A stretch of DNA of 64,000 bases from Lichenicola sp964236105. Lineage in GTDB: Bacteria; Pseudomonadota; Alphaproteobacteria; Acetobacterales; Acetobacteraceae. The stretch lies in the NCBI GenBank assembly GCA_964236105.1, contig CAXSBC010000002.1, forward strand, positions 457,826 through 521,825, given 5' to 3'. The notes under the pieces were generated by a model. It searched no databases. It was given only the letters and a program-made list of their open reading frames with translations, and had not been told where the DNA came from. The position numbers were made by a program, and so were the translations under genes. Each line of letters opens with the position of its first letter. The first letter of the stretch is position 1. This document shows, in pieces, positions 19,535 through 28,615 of this stretch.

Positions 19535-20551
19535 TCAGGCCTCCACCAGCACGTCCGTCCACAGCTCGGAAGGGTCCGGCTCGGGGCTGCTCTGCGCGAA
19601 CTCGGCCGCCTCGGCGATCAGCGTCTTGATCTGGTCGTCCGTCGTCTTCAGCGTCTGCTCCGAAATGCCGAGGGCGAGCAGCGCCTTGCGGACCTGCTCG
19701 ATCGCGTCGTGCTCGCGGCGCATCGCATCCACCTCCTCGCGGGTCCGATACTTGGCCGGATCCGACATCGAGTGGCCGCGGTAGCGATAGGTCCGCATCT
19801 CCAGCAGGTATGGGCCGTTGCCGGCGCGGCAATGCGCCACCGCCTCGCGCGCCGCCTCGCGCACCGCCACCACGTCCATGCCGTCGACCTGCTGGCCCGG
19901 GATGCCCCAGGGCTCGCCGTTGCGGTGCAGCGCCTTGGAGGCCGACGAGCGCGCGGCACTGGTGCCCATGCCGTACTGGTTGTTCTCGATCACGAAGATG
20001 CAGGGCAGCTTCTGCAGGGCGGCCATGTTGAAGCTCTCGTACACCTGCCCCTGGTTCGAGGCGCCGTCGCCCATGTAGGCGACCGCCACCTCGTCGGTGC
20101 CGCGATACTTGTTGGCGAACGCCAGGCCCGCGCCGATCGACACCTGCGCGCCGACGATGCCGTGTCCGCCATAGAAGTGCTCCTTCTTGGAGAACATGTG
20201 CATCGAGCCGCCCTTGCCGCGGGAATAGCCTGTGGCCCGCCCGGTCAGCTCTGCCATCACGCCCTTCGCCTCCATGCCGGTCGCCAGCATGTGGCCGTGG
20301 TCGCGGTAGGAGGTGACGATCTTGTCGCCCGGCTTCAGCGCCATCTGCACGCCCACCACCACGGCCTCCTGGCCGATATAGAGGTGGCAGAAGCCGCCGA
20401 TCAGGCCCATGCCGTAGAGCTGGCCGGTGCGTTCCTCGAAGCGCCGGATCAGCAGCATGTCGTGATAGGCGCGGGTCAGCTCGTCTGCCGTCATGGACGG
20501 GCTGTTGCTGCCGCGAGACGCCTCGTCCGCCGTCTTCCTCGCGTCACTCAT
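19535..20551 (-). CDS. pdhA: Pyruvate dehydrogenase E1 alpha
   Basis: The 338-residue subunit binds thiamine diphosphate with PdhB and decarboxylates pyruvate. The TPP motif runs GDGASNQGQVYESFN through to VIENN. The phosphorylation-loop region YRYRGHSMSDPAKYRTREE is conserved. The start at 20551 was chosen because gaggaag lies about 7 bases upstream and the peptide then opens MSDARKTADE; the frame remains open upstream without support. It is the first gene of the pdh operon. The 68 bp between it and moaC must hold its promoter unless moaC reads through. Confidence 0.96.
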   Translation of the reverse strand: MSDARKTADEASRGSNSPSMTADELTRAYHDMLLIRRFEERTGQLYGMGLIGGFCHLYIGQEAVVVGVQMALKPGDKIVTSYRDHGHMLATGMEAKGVMAELTGRATGYSRGKGGSMHMFSKKEHFYGGHGIVGAQVSIGAGLAFANKYRGTDEVAVAYMGDGASNQGQVYESFNMAALQKLPCIFVIENNQYGMGTSAARSSASKALHRNGEPWGIPGQQVDGMDVVAVREAAREAVAHCRAGNGPYLLEMRTYRYRGHSMSDPAKYRTREEVDAMRREHDAIEQVRKALLALGISEQTLKTTDDQIKTLIAEAAEFAQSSPEPDPSELWTDVLVEA

Positions 20552-20619
20552 CACCGCTTCCTCATCCCCTGTCGCGTCCGGCGGTGGATCCATCCCCATG
20601 CCGTCGTCATCGTCCCGCG

Positions 20620-21122
<503 letters not shown>

Positions 21123-21123
<1 letters not shown>

Positions 21124-21920
21124 CAGATCGGGCCGAGCAGCGCGGCGCAGGCGATGCCGGGATCGGGCTGGCGCAGCAGGCTCTCGCCGACCAGGAAGCA
21201 CGAGGCGCCGGCCCCCGACAGCCGCAGCACGTCCGCGCGCGTGCGGATGCCGCTCTCGGCGACGACGATGTGATCCGGCGGAACCAGCGGCGCCAGCTCC
21301 ATCGTCGTGTCGAGATCGGTCTTCAAGGTCTTGAGATTGCGGTTGTTGATGCCGACTAAAGACGTGTTCAGCCCGAGCGCGCGGTTCAGCTCGATCTCGT
21401 CATGCACCTCGACCAGCACATCGAGATCGAGCGAGCGGGCAAGCTCCAGCAGCTCCTCGGCGACCGTGTCGGTCAGGGCGGCCATGATCAGCAGGATGCA
21501 GTCGGCACCGATCAGCCGGCTCTCATAGACCTGCCACGGATCGAGAATGAAGTCCTTGCGCAGCACCGGCAGGCTGACCGCGGCGCGGGCGATCTGCAGG
21601 TCGGCGACATGCCCGCCGAAGGACGGTCCCTCGGTCAGCACCGAAAGGCAGGCCGCACCCGCCGCCTCGTAGCCGCGCGCCACCGCGGCCGGATCGTAGT
21701 CGCGCCGTATCAGGCCCCCCGACGGCGAGGCCTTCTTGATCTCGGCGATCACCCCGGCCTGGCGCTCGGCGGTCTTGCGCTTCAGCGCCTGCCCGAAGCC
21801 GCGCGGCGGCTCGGCGAGATCGCGCAGCCGCAGCTTGATCTCCTTGAGCGGCAGCCCGACGCAGCGCCGGCTGACCTCGCTGCGGGTCTGCGCGCAGATC
21901 CGGCCGAGCATGTCGGGCAC
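21123..21920 (-). CDS. trpC: Indole-3-glycerol phosphate synthase
   Basis: The 265-residue TIM-barrel enzyme makes indole-3-glycerol phosphate in tryptophan synthesis. It contains AEIKKASPSGGLIR, the substrate Lys in LPVLRKDFILD, and INNRNLKT and VAESGIRT loops. The start is set at GTG 21920 so that the peptide opens VPDMLGRICAQ, like the usual M-x-DIL-x-x-I start. The in-frame ATG at 21911 is the alternative. It lies 49 bases after trpD. Confidence 0.95.
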
Positions 21921-21969
21921 GCCGGGCGGCGCGTCGTAGGTCACGAAGGCGGCCCGGCTGAAGTCGTCG

Positions 21970-23166
21970 TCAATCCAGCTTCTCTCCCGTCGAGGCCCGG
22001 CCGGCGCGGCGCGAGCCATGGCGCAGGCTGTGCAGCACCGCCAGCGCCGCGCCGTCATCGAGCACGCGGGCCGCGTGCGCCAACCCGTCCCGCAGCCGAT
22101 CCAGCGGCGGCGGCACCTCGCACACCTGATCCGGGCCGTCGGCCGGACGGTCGAACGGCCCGAGACGGGACATGCTCCCGCGGGCGCTCACCTGCAAGGC
22201 GCAGGCGGCATTGAGCAGCACGGTATCGCGGTAGCAGCCGGTCTCGCCGCCGAGCAGCCGTTCCAGCGCCGCCGCGTTCCCGGCCGCGTCGCCGCCGGCG
22301 ATCGCCGAGATCGGCTGCGGCGTCAGCCCGAGCATGTCCGGGCTGACGCTGAACCGGCTTAGCCGGCCGTCCTGCAATGCGACCACCCGGTTGGGGCCGG
22401 CCAGGCTGAACTCGTCGAGGCCGAGCGGCGCGCCGCCGATCGCGTCCTCGCCATGCACCACCCAGACGCAGTCCGAGCCCAGCAGCCGCAGGGCGCGCGC
22501 GACCGGTTCCTGCCAGCCAGGATCGAACACGCCGATCATCTGGCGGCGCACCCCGGCCGGATTGCACAACGGCCCCAGCAGATTGAAGATCGTCCGCAGG
22601 CCGAGCGCGACGCGCACCGGCGCCGCGTGGCGCATCGCCGGATGGTGCAGGGGGGCCGCCAGGAAGGCGAGCCGGTCATGCTGCAGCGAGGCTTCCAGCA
22701 CCTGCGGATCGGTTTCCGCCGCGATGCCCAGCGCTTCCAGGGTGTCGGACGCGCCGGCGCGCGACGAGATCGCGCGGTTGCCGTGCTTGGCGACCGGCAC
22801 CCCGAGGGCTGCCAGCACGAAGGCCACCGCGGTCGAGATGTTCAGGGTCGCGTGCCCGTCGCCGCCGGTGCCGCAGACATCGACGGCGTCCGCCACGCCC
22901 GGCACGGCCTGCATGCGCGCGCGCATCGCCCGCGCGGCACCCACCAGCTCCGCCACGGTCTCGCCGCGCACCCGCAGCCCCATCAGCAGCGCCGCGATCT
23001 GGGCCGGCGACGCCTCGCCCGACATCACGACCTCGAACGCCGCCTGCGCGTCGGCCTCGTCGAGCCTGTCGCCGGCGGCGATCCTGGCCAGCACGGGCTT
23101 CAGCGACGCAGGCCCTGCCGGATCGCACGAGGATCGTCCGGCAGTCCCGGGCAGGAGGTCGGGCAT
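21970..23166 (-). CDS. trpD: Anthranilate phosphoribosyltransferase
   Basis: The enzyme joins anthranilate to PRPP. The PRPP-binding loop DVCGTGGDGHATLNIST is intact, as are KHGNRAISSRAGASD and the NLLGPLCNPAG motif. At 398 residues it is longer than the usual 340 or so. The excess is about 20 residues at the N-terminus and a short basic C-terminal tail. The start at 23166 leaves 3 bases after the trpG stop; an internal start near the SLKPVLARIAAG helix is possible. Confidence 0.95.
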   Translation of the reverse strand: MPDLLPGTAGRSSCDPAGPASLKPVLARIAAGDRLDEADAQAAFEVVMSGEASPAQIAALLMGLRVRGETVAELVGAARAMRARMQAVPGVADAVDVCGTGGDGHATLNISTAVAFVLAALGVPVAKHGNRAISSRAGASDTLEALGIAAETDPQVLEASLQHDRLAFLAAPLHHPAMRHAAPVRVALGLRTIFNLLGPLCNPAGVRRQMIGVFDPGWQEPVARALRLLGSDCVWVVHGEDAIGGAPLGLDEFSLAGPNRVVALQDGRLSRFSVSPDMLGLTPQPISAIAGGDAAGNAAALERLLGGETGCYRDTVLLNAACALQVSARGSMSRLGPFDRPADGPDQVCEVPPPLDRLRDGLAHAARVLDDGAALAVLHSLRHGSRRAGRASTGEKLD

Positions 23167-23169
23167 GGC

Positions 23170-23778
23170 TCAGGCCGCCCGGACCCGCGCCGGTGCGGCG
23201 TGGTTGCGGCCGCGCGCCAGCCCGAGGAAGTTGGCCAGGATCGCATGGCCGTGCTCGGAGGCGATGCTCTCGGGATGGAACTGCACGCCGTACGCAGGCA
23301 GGTCGCGGTGGCGCAGCCCCATGATCACGCCGTCCTCGGTGCGCGCGGTGGCGACCAGCGTGTCCGGCAGGGTGTCCGGCCGCACCGTCAGGCTGTGATA
23401 GCGGGTGGCGGCGAACGGCGACGGCAGGCCTTCGAACACGTCGCTGGCGTCGTGCCGGATGGCGCTGACCTTGCCGTGCATCGGCGAGGGCGCACGCACC
23501 ACCTCGGCCCCGAACACCTGGCCGATCGCCTGGTGGCCGAGGCAGACGCCGAGGATCGGGATGCGCCCGGCGGCCTCCCGGATCAGGTCGCAGCAGATGC
23601 CGGCCTGGTCAGGCGAGCACGGTCCCGGCGACAGCACGATCGCCTCCGGCTCGAGCGCCATCGCCTCGCGCGGCGACAGCGCGTCGTTGCGCCGCACGTC
23701 GCACTCTGCCCCCAGCTCGCCCAGGTAGTGCACCAAGTTGAAGGTGAAGCTGTCGTAGTTGTCGATCAGCAGGATCAT
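23170..23778 (-). CDS. trpG: Anthranilate synthase glutamine amidotransferase subunit
   Basis: The 202-residue class I amidotransferase supplies ammonia to TrpE. The catalytic triad is visible: Cys in GVCLGHQAIGQ, and His and Glu in GVQFHPESIASEHG. The start is ATG 23778, giving the standard opening MILLIDNYDSFTFNLVHYL. It follows trpE by 31 bases. Confidence 0.97.
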   Translation of the reverse strand: MILLIDNYDSFTFNLVHYLGELGAECDVRRNDALSPREAMALEPEAIVLSPGPCSPDQAGICCDLIREAAGRIPILGVCLGHQAIGQVFGAEVVRAPSPMHGKVSAIRHDASDVFEGLPSPFAATRYHSLTVRPDTLPDTLVATARTEDGVIMGLRHRDLPAYGVQFHPESIASEHGHAILANFLGLARGRNHAAPARVRAA

Positions 23779-23809
23779 GACCGCAGTGTGGGGTTCCACC
23801 CGGGGCGGG

Positions 23810-25354
23810 TCAAACTGCGTCTCGGCCCGGCCGCGCGGCGCCGCGCCCATGGCTGGCGATGGCCGCCTCGGCGGCGCGGAACAGCGCGCGGGCCTTCTGC
23901 CGCGTCTCCTCGTATTCCGCCTCCGGCACGCTGTCGGCGACCACGCCGCAGCCGGCCTGGACATGCATGACGCCGTCCTTGATCAGCGCCATGCGCAGGC
24001 CGATGCAGGTATCCATGGTGCCGTCGGCGCCGAAATAGCCGAAGCATCCGGCATAGGTGCCGCGCCGCGTCGGCTCCACCTCGTCGATGATCTGCATCGC
24101 CCGGATCTTCGGCGCCCCCGTCAGGGTGCCGGCGGGGAAGCCCGCGATCAGGGCGTCCAGCGCATCGAGCTCCGGCCGCAGCGTGCCCTCGACGGTCGAC
24201 GAGATGTGCATCACGTGGCTGAAGCGCTCGATCACGAAGCTCTCGCGCACCCGCACGCTGCCGAGCCGCGCCACCCGGCCGACATCGTTGCGGCCGAGAT
24301 CGACCAGCATCAGGTGCTCGGCGCGCTCCTTCGGGTCGGCCAGCAGCTCCGCTTCCAGCCGCCGGTCCGCCTCGCGGTCGGCGCCGCGCGGGCGGGTGCC
24401 GGCCAGCGGCCGCACGGTGACGATGCCGTCGCGCAGCCGGACCAGCACCTCCGGGCTGCTGCCGACCAGCTGGAACCGCTCGGCCCCGCCCGCCAGGTCG
24501 AGGAAGAACAGGAACGGCGCCGGATTGACCCGACGGAGCGCGCGGTAGAGCGCGAACGGCGGCAGCGCGAAGGGTGCGGAGAAGCGCTGGCTCGGCACCA
24601 CCTGGAACGCGTCGCCGGCCGCGATGTAGTCCTGGATGCGCCGGATCGCGGACAGGAACCCGTCGCGGGTGAAGTTCGAGCGCGGCTCGACCGGCACAGG
24701 CGGTGCCGTCTCGGTCGCGGCCTCGCCCAGCGGCAGCTCGAGCGACAGCGCCTCGCGCGCCTGCGCCAGAAGCGCCTGGCCCCGCGCCCACAGCGCGTCC
24801 GCGTCCCGGACGGCCTCCGGCCGCAGCGGCACCGCCAGCGTCAGCTCGTCGCGGACGTTGTCGAACACCGCGAACAGCGACGGACGCAGCAGCATCGCCT
24901 CGGGCAGGCCGAGATCGTCGGCGGGCGGGTCAGGCAGGCGTTCCATCTGCCGCACCATCTCGTAGCCGAGATAGCCGAACAGGCCGCCGATCATCGGCGG
25001 CAGGCCGTCCGGCAGCGCGATCCGGCTCTCGGCGATCAGCGCGCGCAGCGAGGCGATCGGATGGCGCGCGTCGTCGGCGAACGCCTCCGCGGCCGGGTCG
25101 CGCGCCGTCGCCACCGCGCCCTCGCGGCAGCGCCAGATCAGGTCCGGCATCAGCCCGATCACCGAGTAGCGGCCGCGGGCGATGCCGCCCTCGATGCTTT
25201 CCAGCAGGAAGGCGTTCCGGTCCGCGCCGGGAAGCTGGCGGCGCAGCTTGAGGAAGGCCGCGACCGGGGTCAGCAGGTCCGCCGCCTCGACGGTCCAGGC
25301 GACCGCGCCCTGTCCGGCGGCGAGCCGGTCCACAGCCGCCGCCCGCTCGCTCAC
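23810..25354 (-). CDS. trpE: Anthranilate synthase component I
   Basis: The 514-residue chorismate-utilising subunit has the N-terminal LLESIEGGIARGRYS region that forms the Trp feedback site in this family. The catalytic domain shows LAGTRPRGADREAD, DLGRNDVGRVA, FPAGTLTGAPKIRAMQIID and the C-terminal QAGCGVVADSVPEAEYEE. The start is GTG 25354, overlapping the ppiD stop as GTGA. No trp leader peptide or attenuator is visible, as expected when the start overlaps an upstream gene. Confidence 0.96.
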   Translation of the reverse strand: MSERAAAVDRLAAGQGAVAWTVEAADLLTPVAAFLKLRRQLPGADRNAFLLESIEGGIARGRYSVIGLMPDLIWRCREGAVATARDPAAEAFADDARHPIASLRALIAESRIALPDGLPPMIGGLFGYLGYEMVRQMERLPDPPADDLGLPEAMLLRPSLFAVFDNVRDELTLAVPLRPEAVRDADALWARGQALLAQAREALSLELPLGEAATETAPPVPVEPRSNFTRDGFLSAIRRIQDYIAAGDAFQVVPSQRFSAPFALPPFALYRALRRVNPAPFLFFLDLAGGAERFQLVGSSPEVLVRLRDGIVTVRPLAGTRPRGADREADRRLEAELLADPKERAEHLMLVDLGRNDVGRVARLGSVRVRESFVIERFSHVMHISSTVEGTLRPELDALDALIAGFPAGTLTGAPKIRAMQIIDEVEPTRRGTYAGCFGYFGADGTMDTCIGLRMALIKDGVMHVQAGCGVVADSVPEAEYEETRQKARALFRAAEAAIASHGRGAARPGRDAV

Positions 25355-27291
25355 GAGCCGCTGCTGTCGGAGCTGCTGCCGGAGCCGGGCGATGACGGCG
25401 TGCCGACCACCTGCTCGATCGCCTTGCCGTCGATGCTCGGATGCGCCCGGTCGCGCAGCGCGGTCACGTAGCTGTTCTCCACGTCGTCGGCGATCGCCGC
25501 GTCGAGCCCGTCGCGGGCGCGAGCGTAGCCGAGCTTGTCTGCGGCCGGATCGGGATGGCGGATCGCCGTCACCGTGCCCACGACGAAGCCATCGGGCGTT
25601 TCCAGCATCGTCGAGGTTCCGGGTGCGAGCGAGAAGGCGATCTGCGCCAGGCCGGCCGGCACCGGACCGCTCGCCTGGCCGCGATGCACCGCGATGTCGC
25701 GGGCCAGGCCCGGGCGGCCGGCGGCGACGGCGGCGACACCGTGATGCGCCTGCGCGTCGGCATAGAGCGACGCCGCCGCCTGCTCGTCCGCGTGCCGGAC
25801 CGCATCGTGCTGCCAGGCCGCGCGCACCATGTCGGCCGCCTGCACGAAGGCGAGCGGCAGGCTGGGCGTGACGTCCTCGACGACCAGCGCGTACCAGCTG
25901 TTCTCGGGTCCCTGCACCAGGGTCGGCACGTCGCCCTTCCGGGCGGCGAAGGCCTGCGCGATGATCGCCCTGCGCACCGCGTCCGAGCCCGGCAGCGGCG
26001 CCGGCATGCCGGACGCGGTCAGGCCCTGCGCGTCCAGCGTGCCCTCGGCCGCGACCGCGCCGAGATCCGACGGGATGGCGTCGAGCCCGCCGCCGGCGAT
26101 CGCGTCCTGCAGCTTCTGCACGCGGGCGGGCAGCAGCGCGCCGGCGCGCTGGGCGCCGATCATGTCGTGCAGCTCGCCCCGGACCTGCTCGAAGCTGCGG
26201 TTCTGCGCCGGCGTCACCTTCGAGACGCGGGCGACCACCCATCCGGCATCGGCCTTGACGGGGCCGGCCACGGCGCCGGGCTGGGCTGCGAACACCAGCC
26301 GGCCGATGTCGGGCGACGGGATGCTGGCCTGGGTCGCGTCGTCGAGCGAGACCGGGGTGGCGTCCTTGGCGGTCGCCTGCAGCTGCGTCCAGGCGACGCC
26401 GCCGCGCCAGAGCCCGGCCACCTGCCCGGCGCGCGCCTGGTCGGACAGGATCAGCACCTGCACCGAGCGCTTCTCCGGCACCTGGTAGCGCGTGATCAGC
26501 TCGCTGTACGCATGGCGCTCGTCGGCCTCGGAGATGTCGGACATGTGCCCGATGGTCTGCGGCGACAGCAGCACCAGCTTGATCCGGCGATATTCCGGCG
26601 CCCGGAAGCGGTCCTTGTTGTTGTCGTAGTAGCGGTGCAGCGTCGCCTCGTCGGGCGCTGCCGGTGCCGGCACCTGCGCGAACGGCAGCGTCGCCACGTC
26701 CAGCACGCGCTGCTCGGCGCCATAGGCATAGGCGCGCCGGACGAACTCGGCAGGGGCCCGCGCGCCGACGCGGATCGGCTCGATCAGCGCGATCGCGGCC
26801 GCCTGCTCGCGGAAGATGCGGACCAGCTGGTCCTCGGTGAAGCCGGCCGCCTGCAGCCGCTGGTTGAACAGGGCGCGGTCGAACCTGCCGTCGGTGCCGA
26901 GGAACGCCTTCTCGGCGAAGATCTGGCTGCGCACCACCTCGTCGGGCACCACCACGCCGATGCGGCGGCCGGCCTGGGCGATCACCGCCTGGAACACCAG
27001 CTGCTGCATGGCCTGGATGGCGATCTGCCGGCGTTCGCCGAACGGCAGCGCGGTGGGGTCGGTCACCGACTGGCTCTGCGCCGCGGACGCCAGCCCGCGC
27101 CGGTAGGTGCGCTGGAAGTCGTCCAGGCTGATCGGGCGCCCGGCCACCCGGGCGACGTTGCCGCTGCCCATTCCGGCGAGACCGGTGAAGAAGTCGCCGA
27201 CGCCCCAGGCCGCGAAGCTCAGGAAGATCAGGACGGCGAGGACCCGACCGAGCCAGGAGCCGATGAAGACGCGGCGCATGAAAGCGAGCAT
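25351..27291 (-). CDS. PpiD-like membrane-anchored peptidylprolyl isomerase
   Basis: The 646-residue protein has an N-terminal inner-membrane anchor (VLAVLIFLSFAAWGVGDFF, about residues 18-36) and a large periplasmic region with a SurA-N-like helical section. A parvulin-type PPIase domain follows with degenerate signatures. It assists folding of exported proteins in the family. The Ser/Gly-rich tail ends SSSDSSGS. The start at 27291 fits a MLAFMRRVFIGSWLG opening. It heads the minus-strand run that continues into trpE with a 4-base overlap. It is divergent from tpiA. Confidence 0.9.
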   Translation of the reverse strand: MLAFMRRVFIGSWLGRVLAVLIFLSFAAWGVGDFFTGLAGMGSGNVARVAGRPISLDDFQRTYRRGLASAAQSQSVTDPTALPFGERRQIAIQAMQQLVFQAVIAQAGRRIGVVVPDEVVRSQIFAEKAFLGTDGRFDRALFNQRLQAAGFTEDQLVRIFREQAAAIALIEPIRVGARAPAEFVRRAYAYGAEQRVLDVATLPFAQVPAPAAPDEATLHRYYDNNKDRFRAPEYRRIKLVLLSPQTIGHMSDISEADERHAYSELITRYQVPEKRSVQVLILSDQARAGQVAGLWRGGVAWTQLQATAKDATPVSLDDATQASIPSPDIGRLVFAAQPGAVAGPVKADAGWVVARVSKVTPAQNRSFEQVRGELHDMIGAQRAGALLPARVQKLQDAIAGGGLDAIPSDLGAVAAEGTLDAQGLTASGMPAPLPGSDAVRRAIIAQAFAARKGDVPTLVQGPENSWYALVVEDVTPSLPLAFVQAADMVRAAWQHDAVRHADEQAAASLYADAQAHHGVAAVAAGRPGLARDIAVHRGQASGPVPAGLAQIAFSLAPGTSTMLETPDGFVVGTVTAIRHPDPAADKLGYARARDGLDAAIADDVENSYVTALRDRAHPSIDGKAIEQVVGTPSSPGSGSSSDSSGS

Positions 27292-27445
27292 GAAACTATC
27301 CGGGAAATGGCGGCGCCAAGGCCGGGCGGCGCACCATAAGGTCATGGCCCGTGCTTGTCATGCCGGGGGCGGGCATGGTCTACCACCGCGGCTGGGAGCC
27401 GCCCTGTCGGTCCCGGTCAACCTCGCGGTCCGGGATGGTCCCAGC

Positions 27446-28201
27446 ATGAGTCGTCAACTGATCGCCGGCAACTGGAAGATGAACGGGCTGACCGCGGATG
27501 CGGACGCCCTGGCCAGCGCCCTGCGCGACGGCGCCGGCACCTCGCTCGCCGGCGTCGAGCTGCTGGTCTGCCCGCCCTTCACCCAGATCGCGACCACGGC
27601 CAGGATCCTGTCCGGCGGCCCGATCGCCGTCGGCGGCCAGGATTGCCACATGCAGGCGCAGGGCGCGCATACCGGCGACATCTCCGCCCCTATGCTGCGC
27701 GACCTCGGCGCCACCCACGTCATCCTCGGCCATTCCGAGCGCCGCCAGAACCACAAGGAGCTGGACGAGACGGTGCGCGAGAAGGTGGTCGCCGCCACCG
27801 CCGCCGGCCTGATCCCGGTGGTCTGCGTCGGCGAGACCGAGGACCAGCGCGTGGCCGACGGCCACGAGGACACGGTCGGCTGGCAGCTCAAGGGCAGCCT
27901 GCCGCACGGCTTCGAGGAGGGCGAAGGCGTCGTCGCCTACGAGCCGGTCTGGGCGATCGGCACCGGCCGCACCGCGACCGAGGACGACGTCGTCACCATG
28001 CACGCCTTCATCCGCGCCGAGCTCGTGCGCCAGTTCGGCGAGGCCGGACGCGGCATCCGCATCCTGTATGGCGGCTCGGTCAACGCCCAGAACGCGGCCG
28101 CCCTGCTCGCGATGCCGGAGGTCGGCGGCGCGCTGGTCGGCGGCGCCAGCTTGAAGCCCGCCGACTTCCTCGCCATCGCCGCCGCAGCGCAGCGCGGCTG
28201 A
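27446..28201 (+). CDS. tpiA: Triose-phosphate isomerase
   Basis: The 251-residue TIM barrel interconverts dihydroxyacetone phosphate and glyceraldehyde 3-phosphate. It shows LIAGNWKMNG (Asn and Lys of the active site), the catalytic His in ILGHSERR, the catalytic Glu in AYEPVWAIGTGRTAT, and ILYGGSVN. The ATG at 27446 lies 155 bp from the divergent ppiD start, so its promoter is in that gap. It leads a plus-strand run into secG. Confidence 0.97.
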   Translation: MSRQLIAGNWKMNGLTADADALASALRDGAGTSLAGVELLVCPPFTQIATTARILSGGPIAVGGQDCHMQAQGAHTGDISAPMLRDLGATHVILGHSERRQNHKELDETVREKVVAATAAGLIPVVCVGETEDQRVADGHEDTVGWQLKGSLPHGFEEGEGVVAYEPVWAIGTGRTATEDDVVTMHAFIRAELVRQFGEAGRGIRILYGGSVNAQNAAALLAMPEVGGALVGGASLKPADFLAIAAAAQRG

Positions 28202-28223
28202 TCCTGCTTCCGAAGGCACCGCC

Positions 28224-28586
28224 ATGATCGCCGTCCTGCTCGTCCTGCATCTGATCGTCACGCTGACGCTGATCGGCACCGTGCTGATCCAGCGCAGCGA
28301 GGGCGGCGGTCTCGGCATCGGCTCAAGCCAGGGCATGGGCTCCTTCATGAGCGGGCGCGGCACCGCCAACCTGCTCACCCGCACCACCGCCATCCTGGCC
28401 GGGATCTTCATGGCCCTGTCGCTGATGCTGGCGGTGCTGAACCGCGGCAGCTCCGGACGCACGCACGACATCCTGGCGGTGCCGGCGACCACGGCACCCG
28501 GCGCGCCGTCGCCGGGATCGGCACTGCCGGCGCGGCCGCCGGTCGCCGCACCCGCGCCGGGCCAGCCGCCGGTCCCCGGCCGCTAG
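28224..28586 (+). CDS. secG: Preprotein translocase subunit SecG
   Basis: The 120-residue inner-membrane protein has two helices (about residues 2-22 and 53-72) flanking the family loop RSEGGGLGIGSSQG. The C-terminal 45 residues are Ala/Pro-rich and variable. It follows tpiA by 22 bases. tpiA-secG-pyrG is a frequent alphaproteobacterial order. Confidence 0.94.
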   Translation: MIAVLLVLHLIVTLTLIGTVLIQRSEGGGLGIGSSQGMGSFMSGRGTANLLTRTTAILAGIFMALSLMLAVLNRGSSGRTHDILAVPATTAPGAPSPGSALPARPPVAAPAPGQPPVPGR

Positions 28587-28615
28587 TCCCGCCCCGCCAG
28601 GCGGGCCGCCGGGCG

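Noticed and set aside
23810..26242. TrpE with a 296-residue N-terminal extension
   Set aside because: The extension is the out-of-frame reading of ppiD. The GTG at 25354 overlapping the ppiD stop gives the normal TrpE length.
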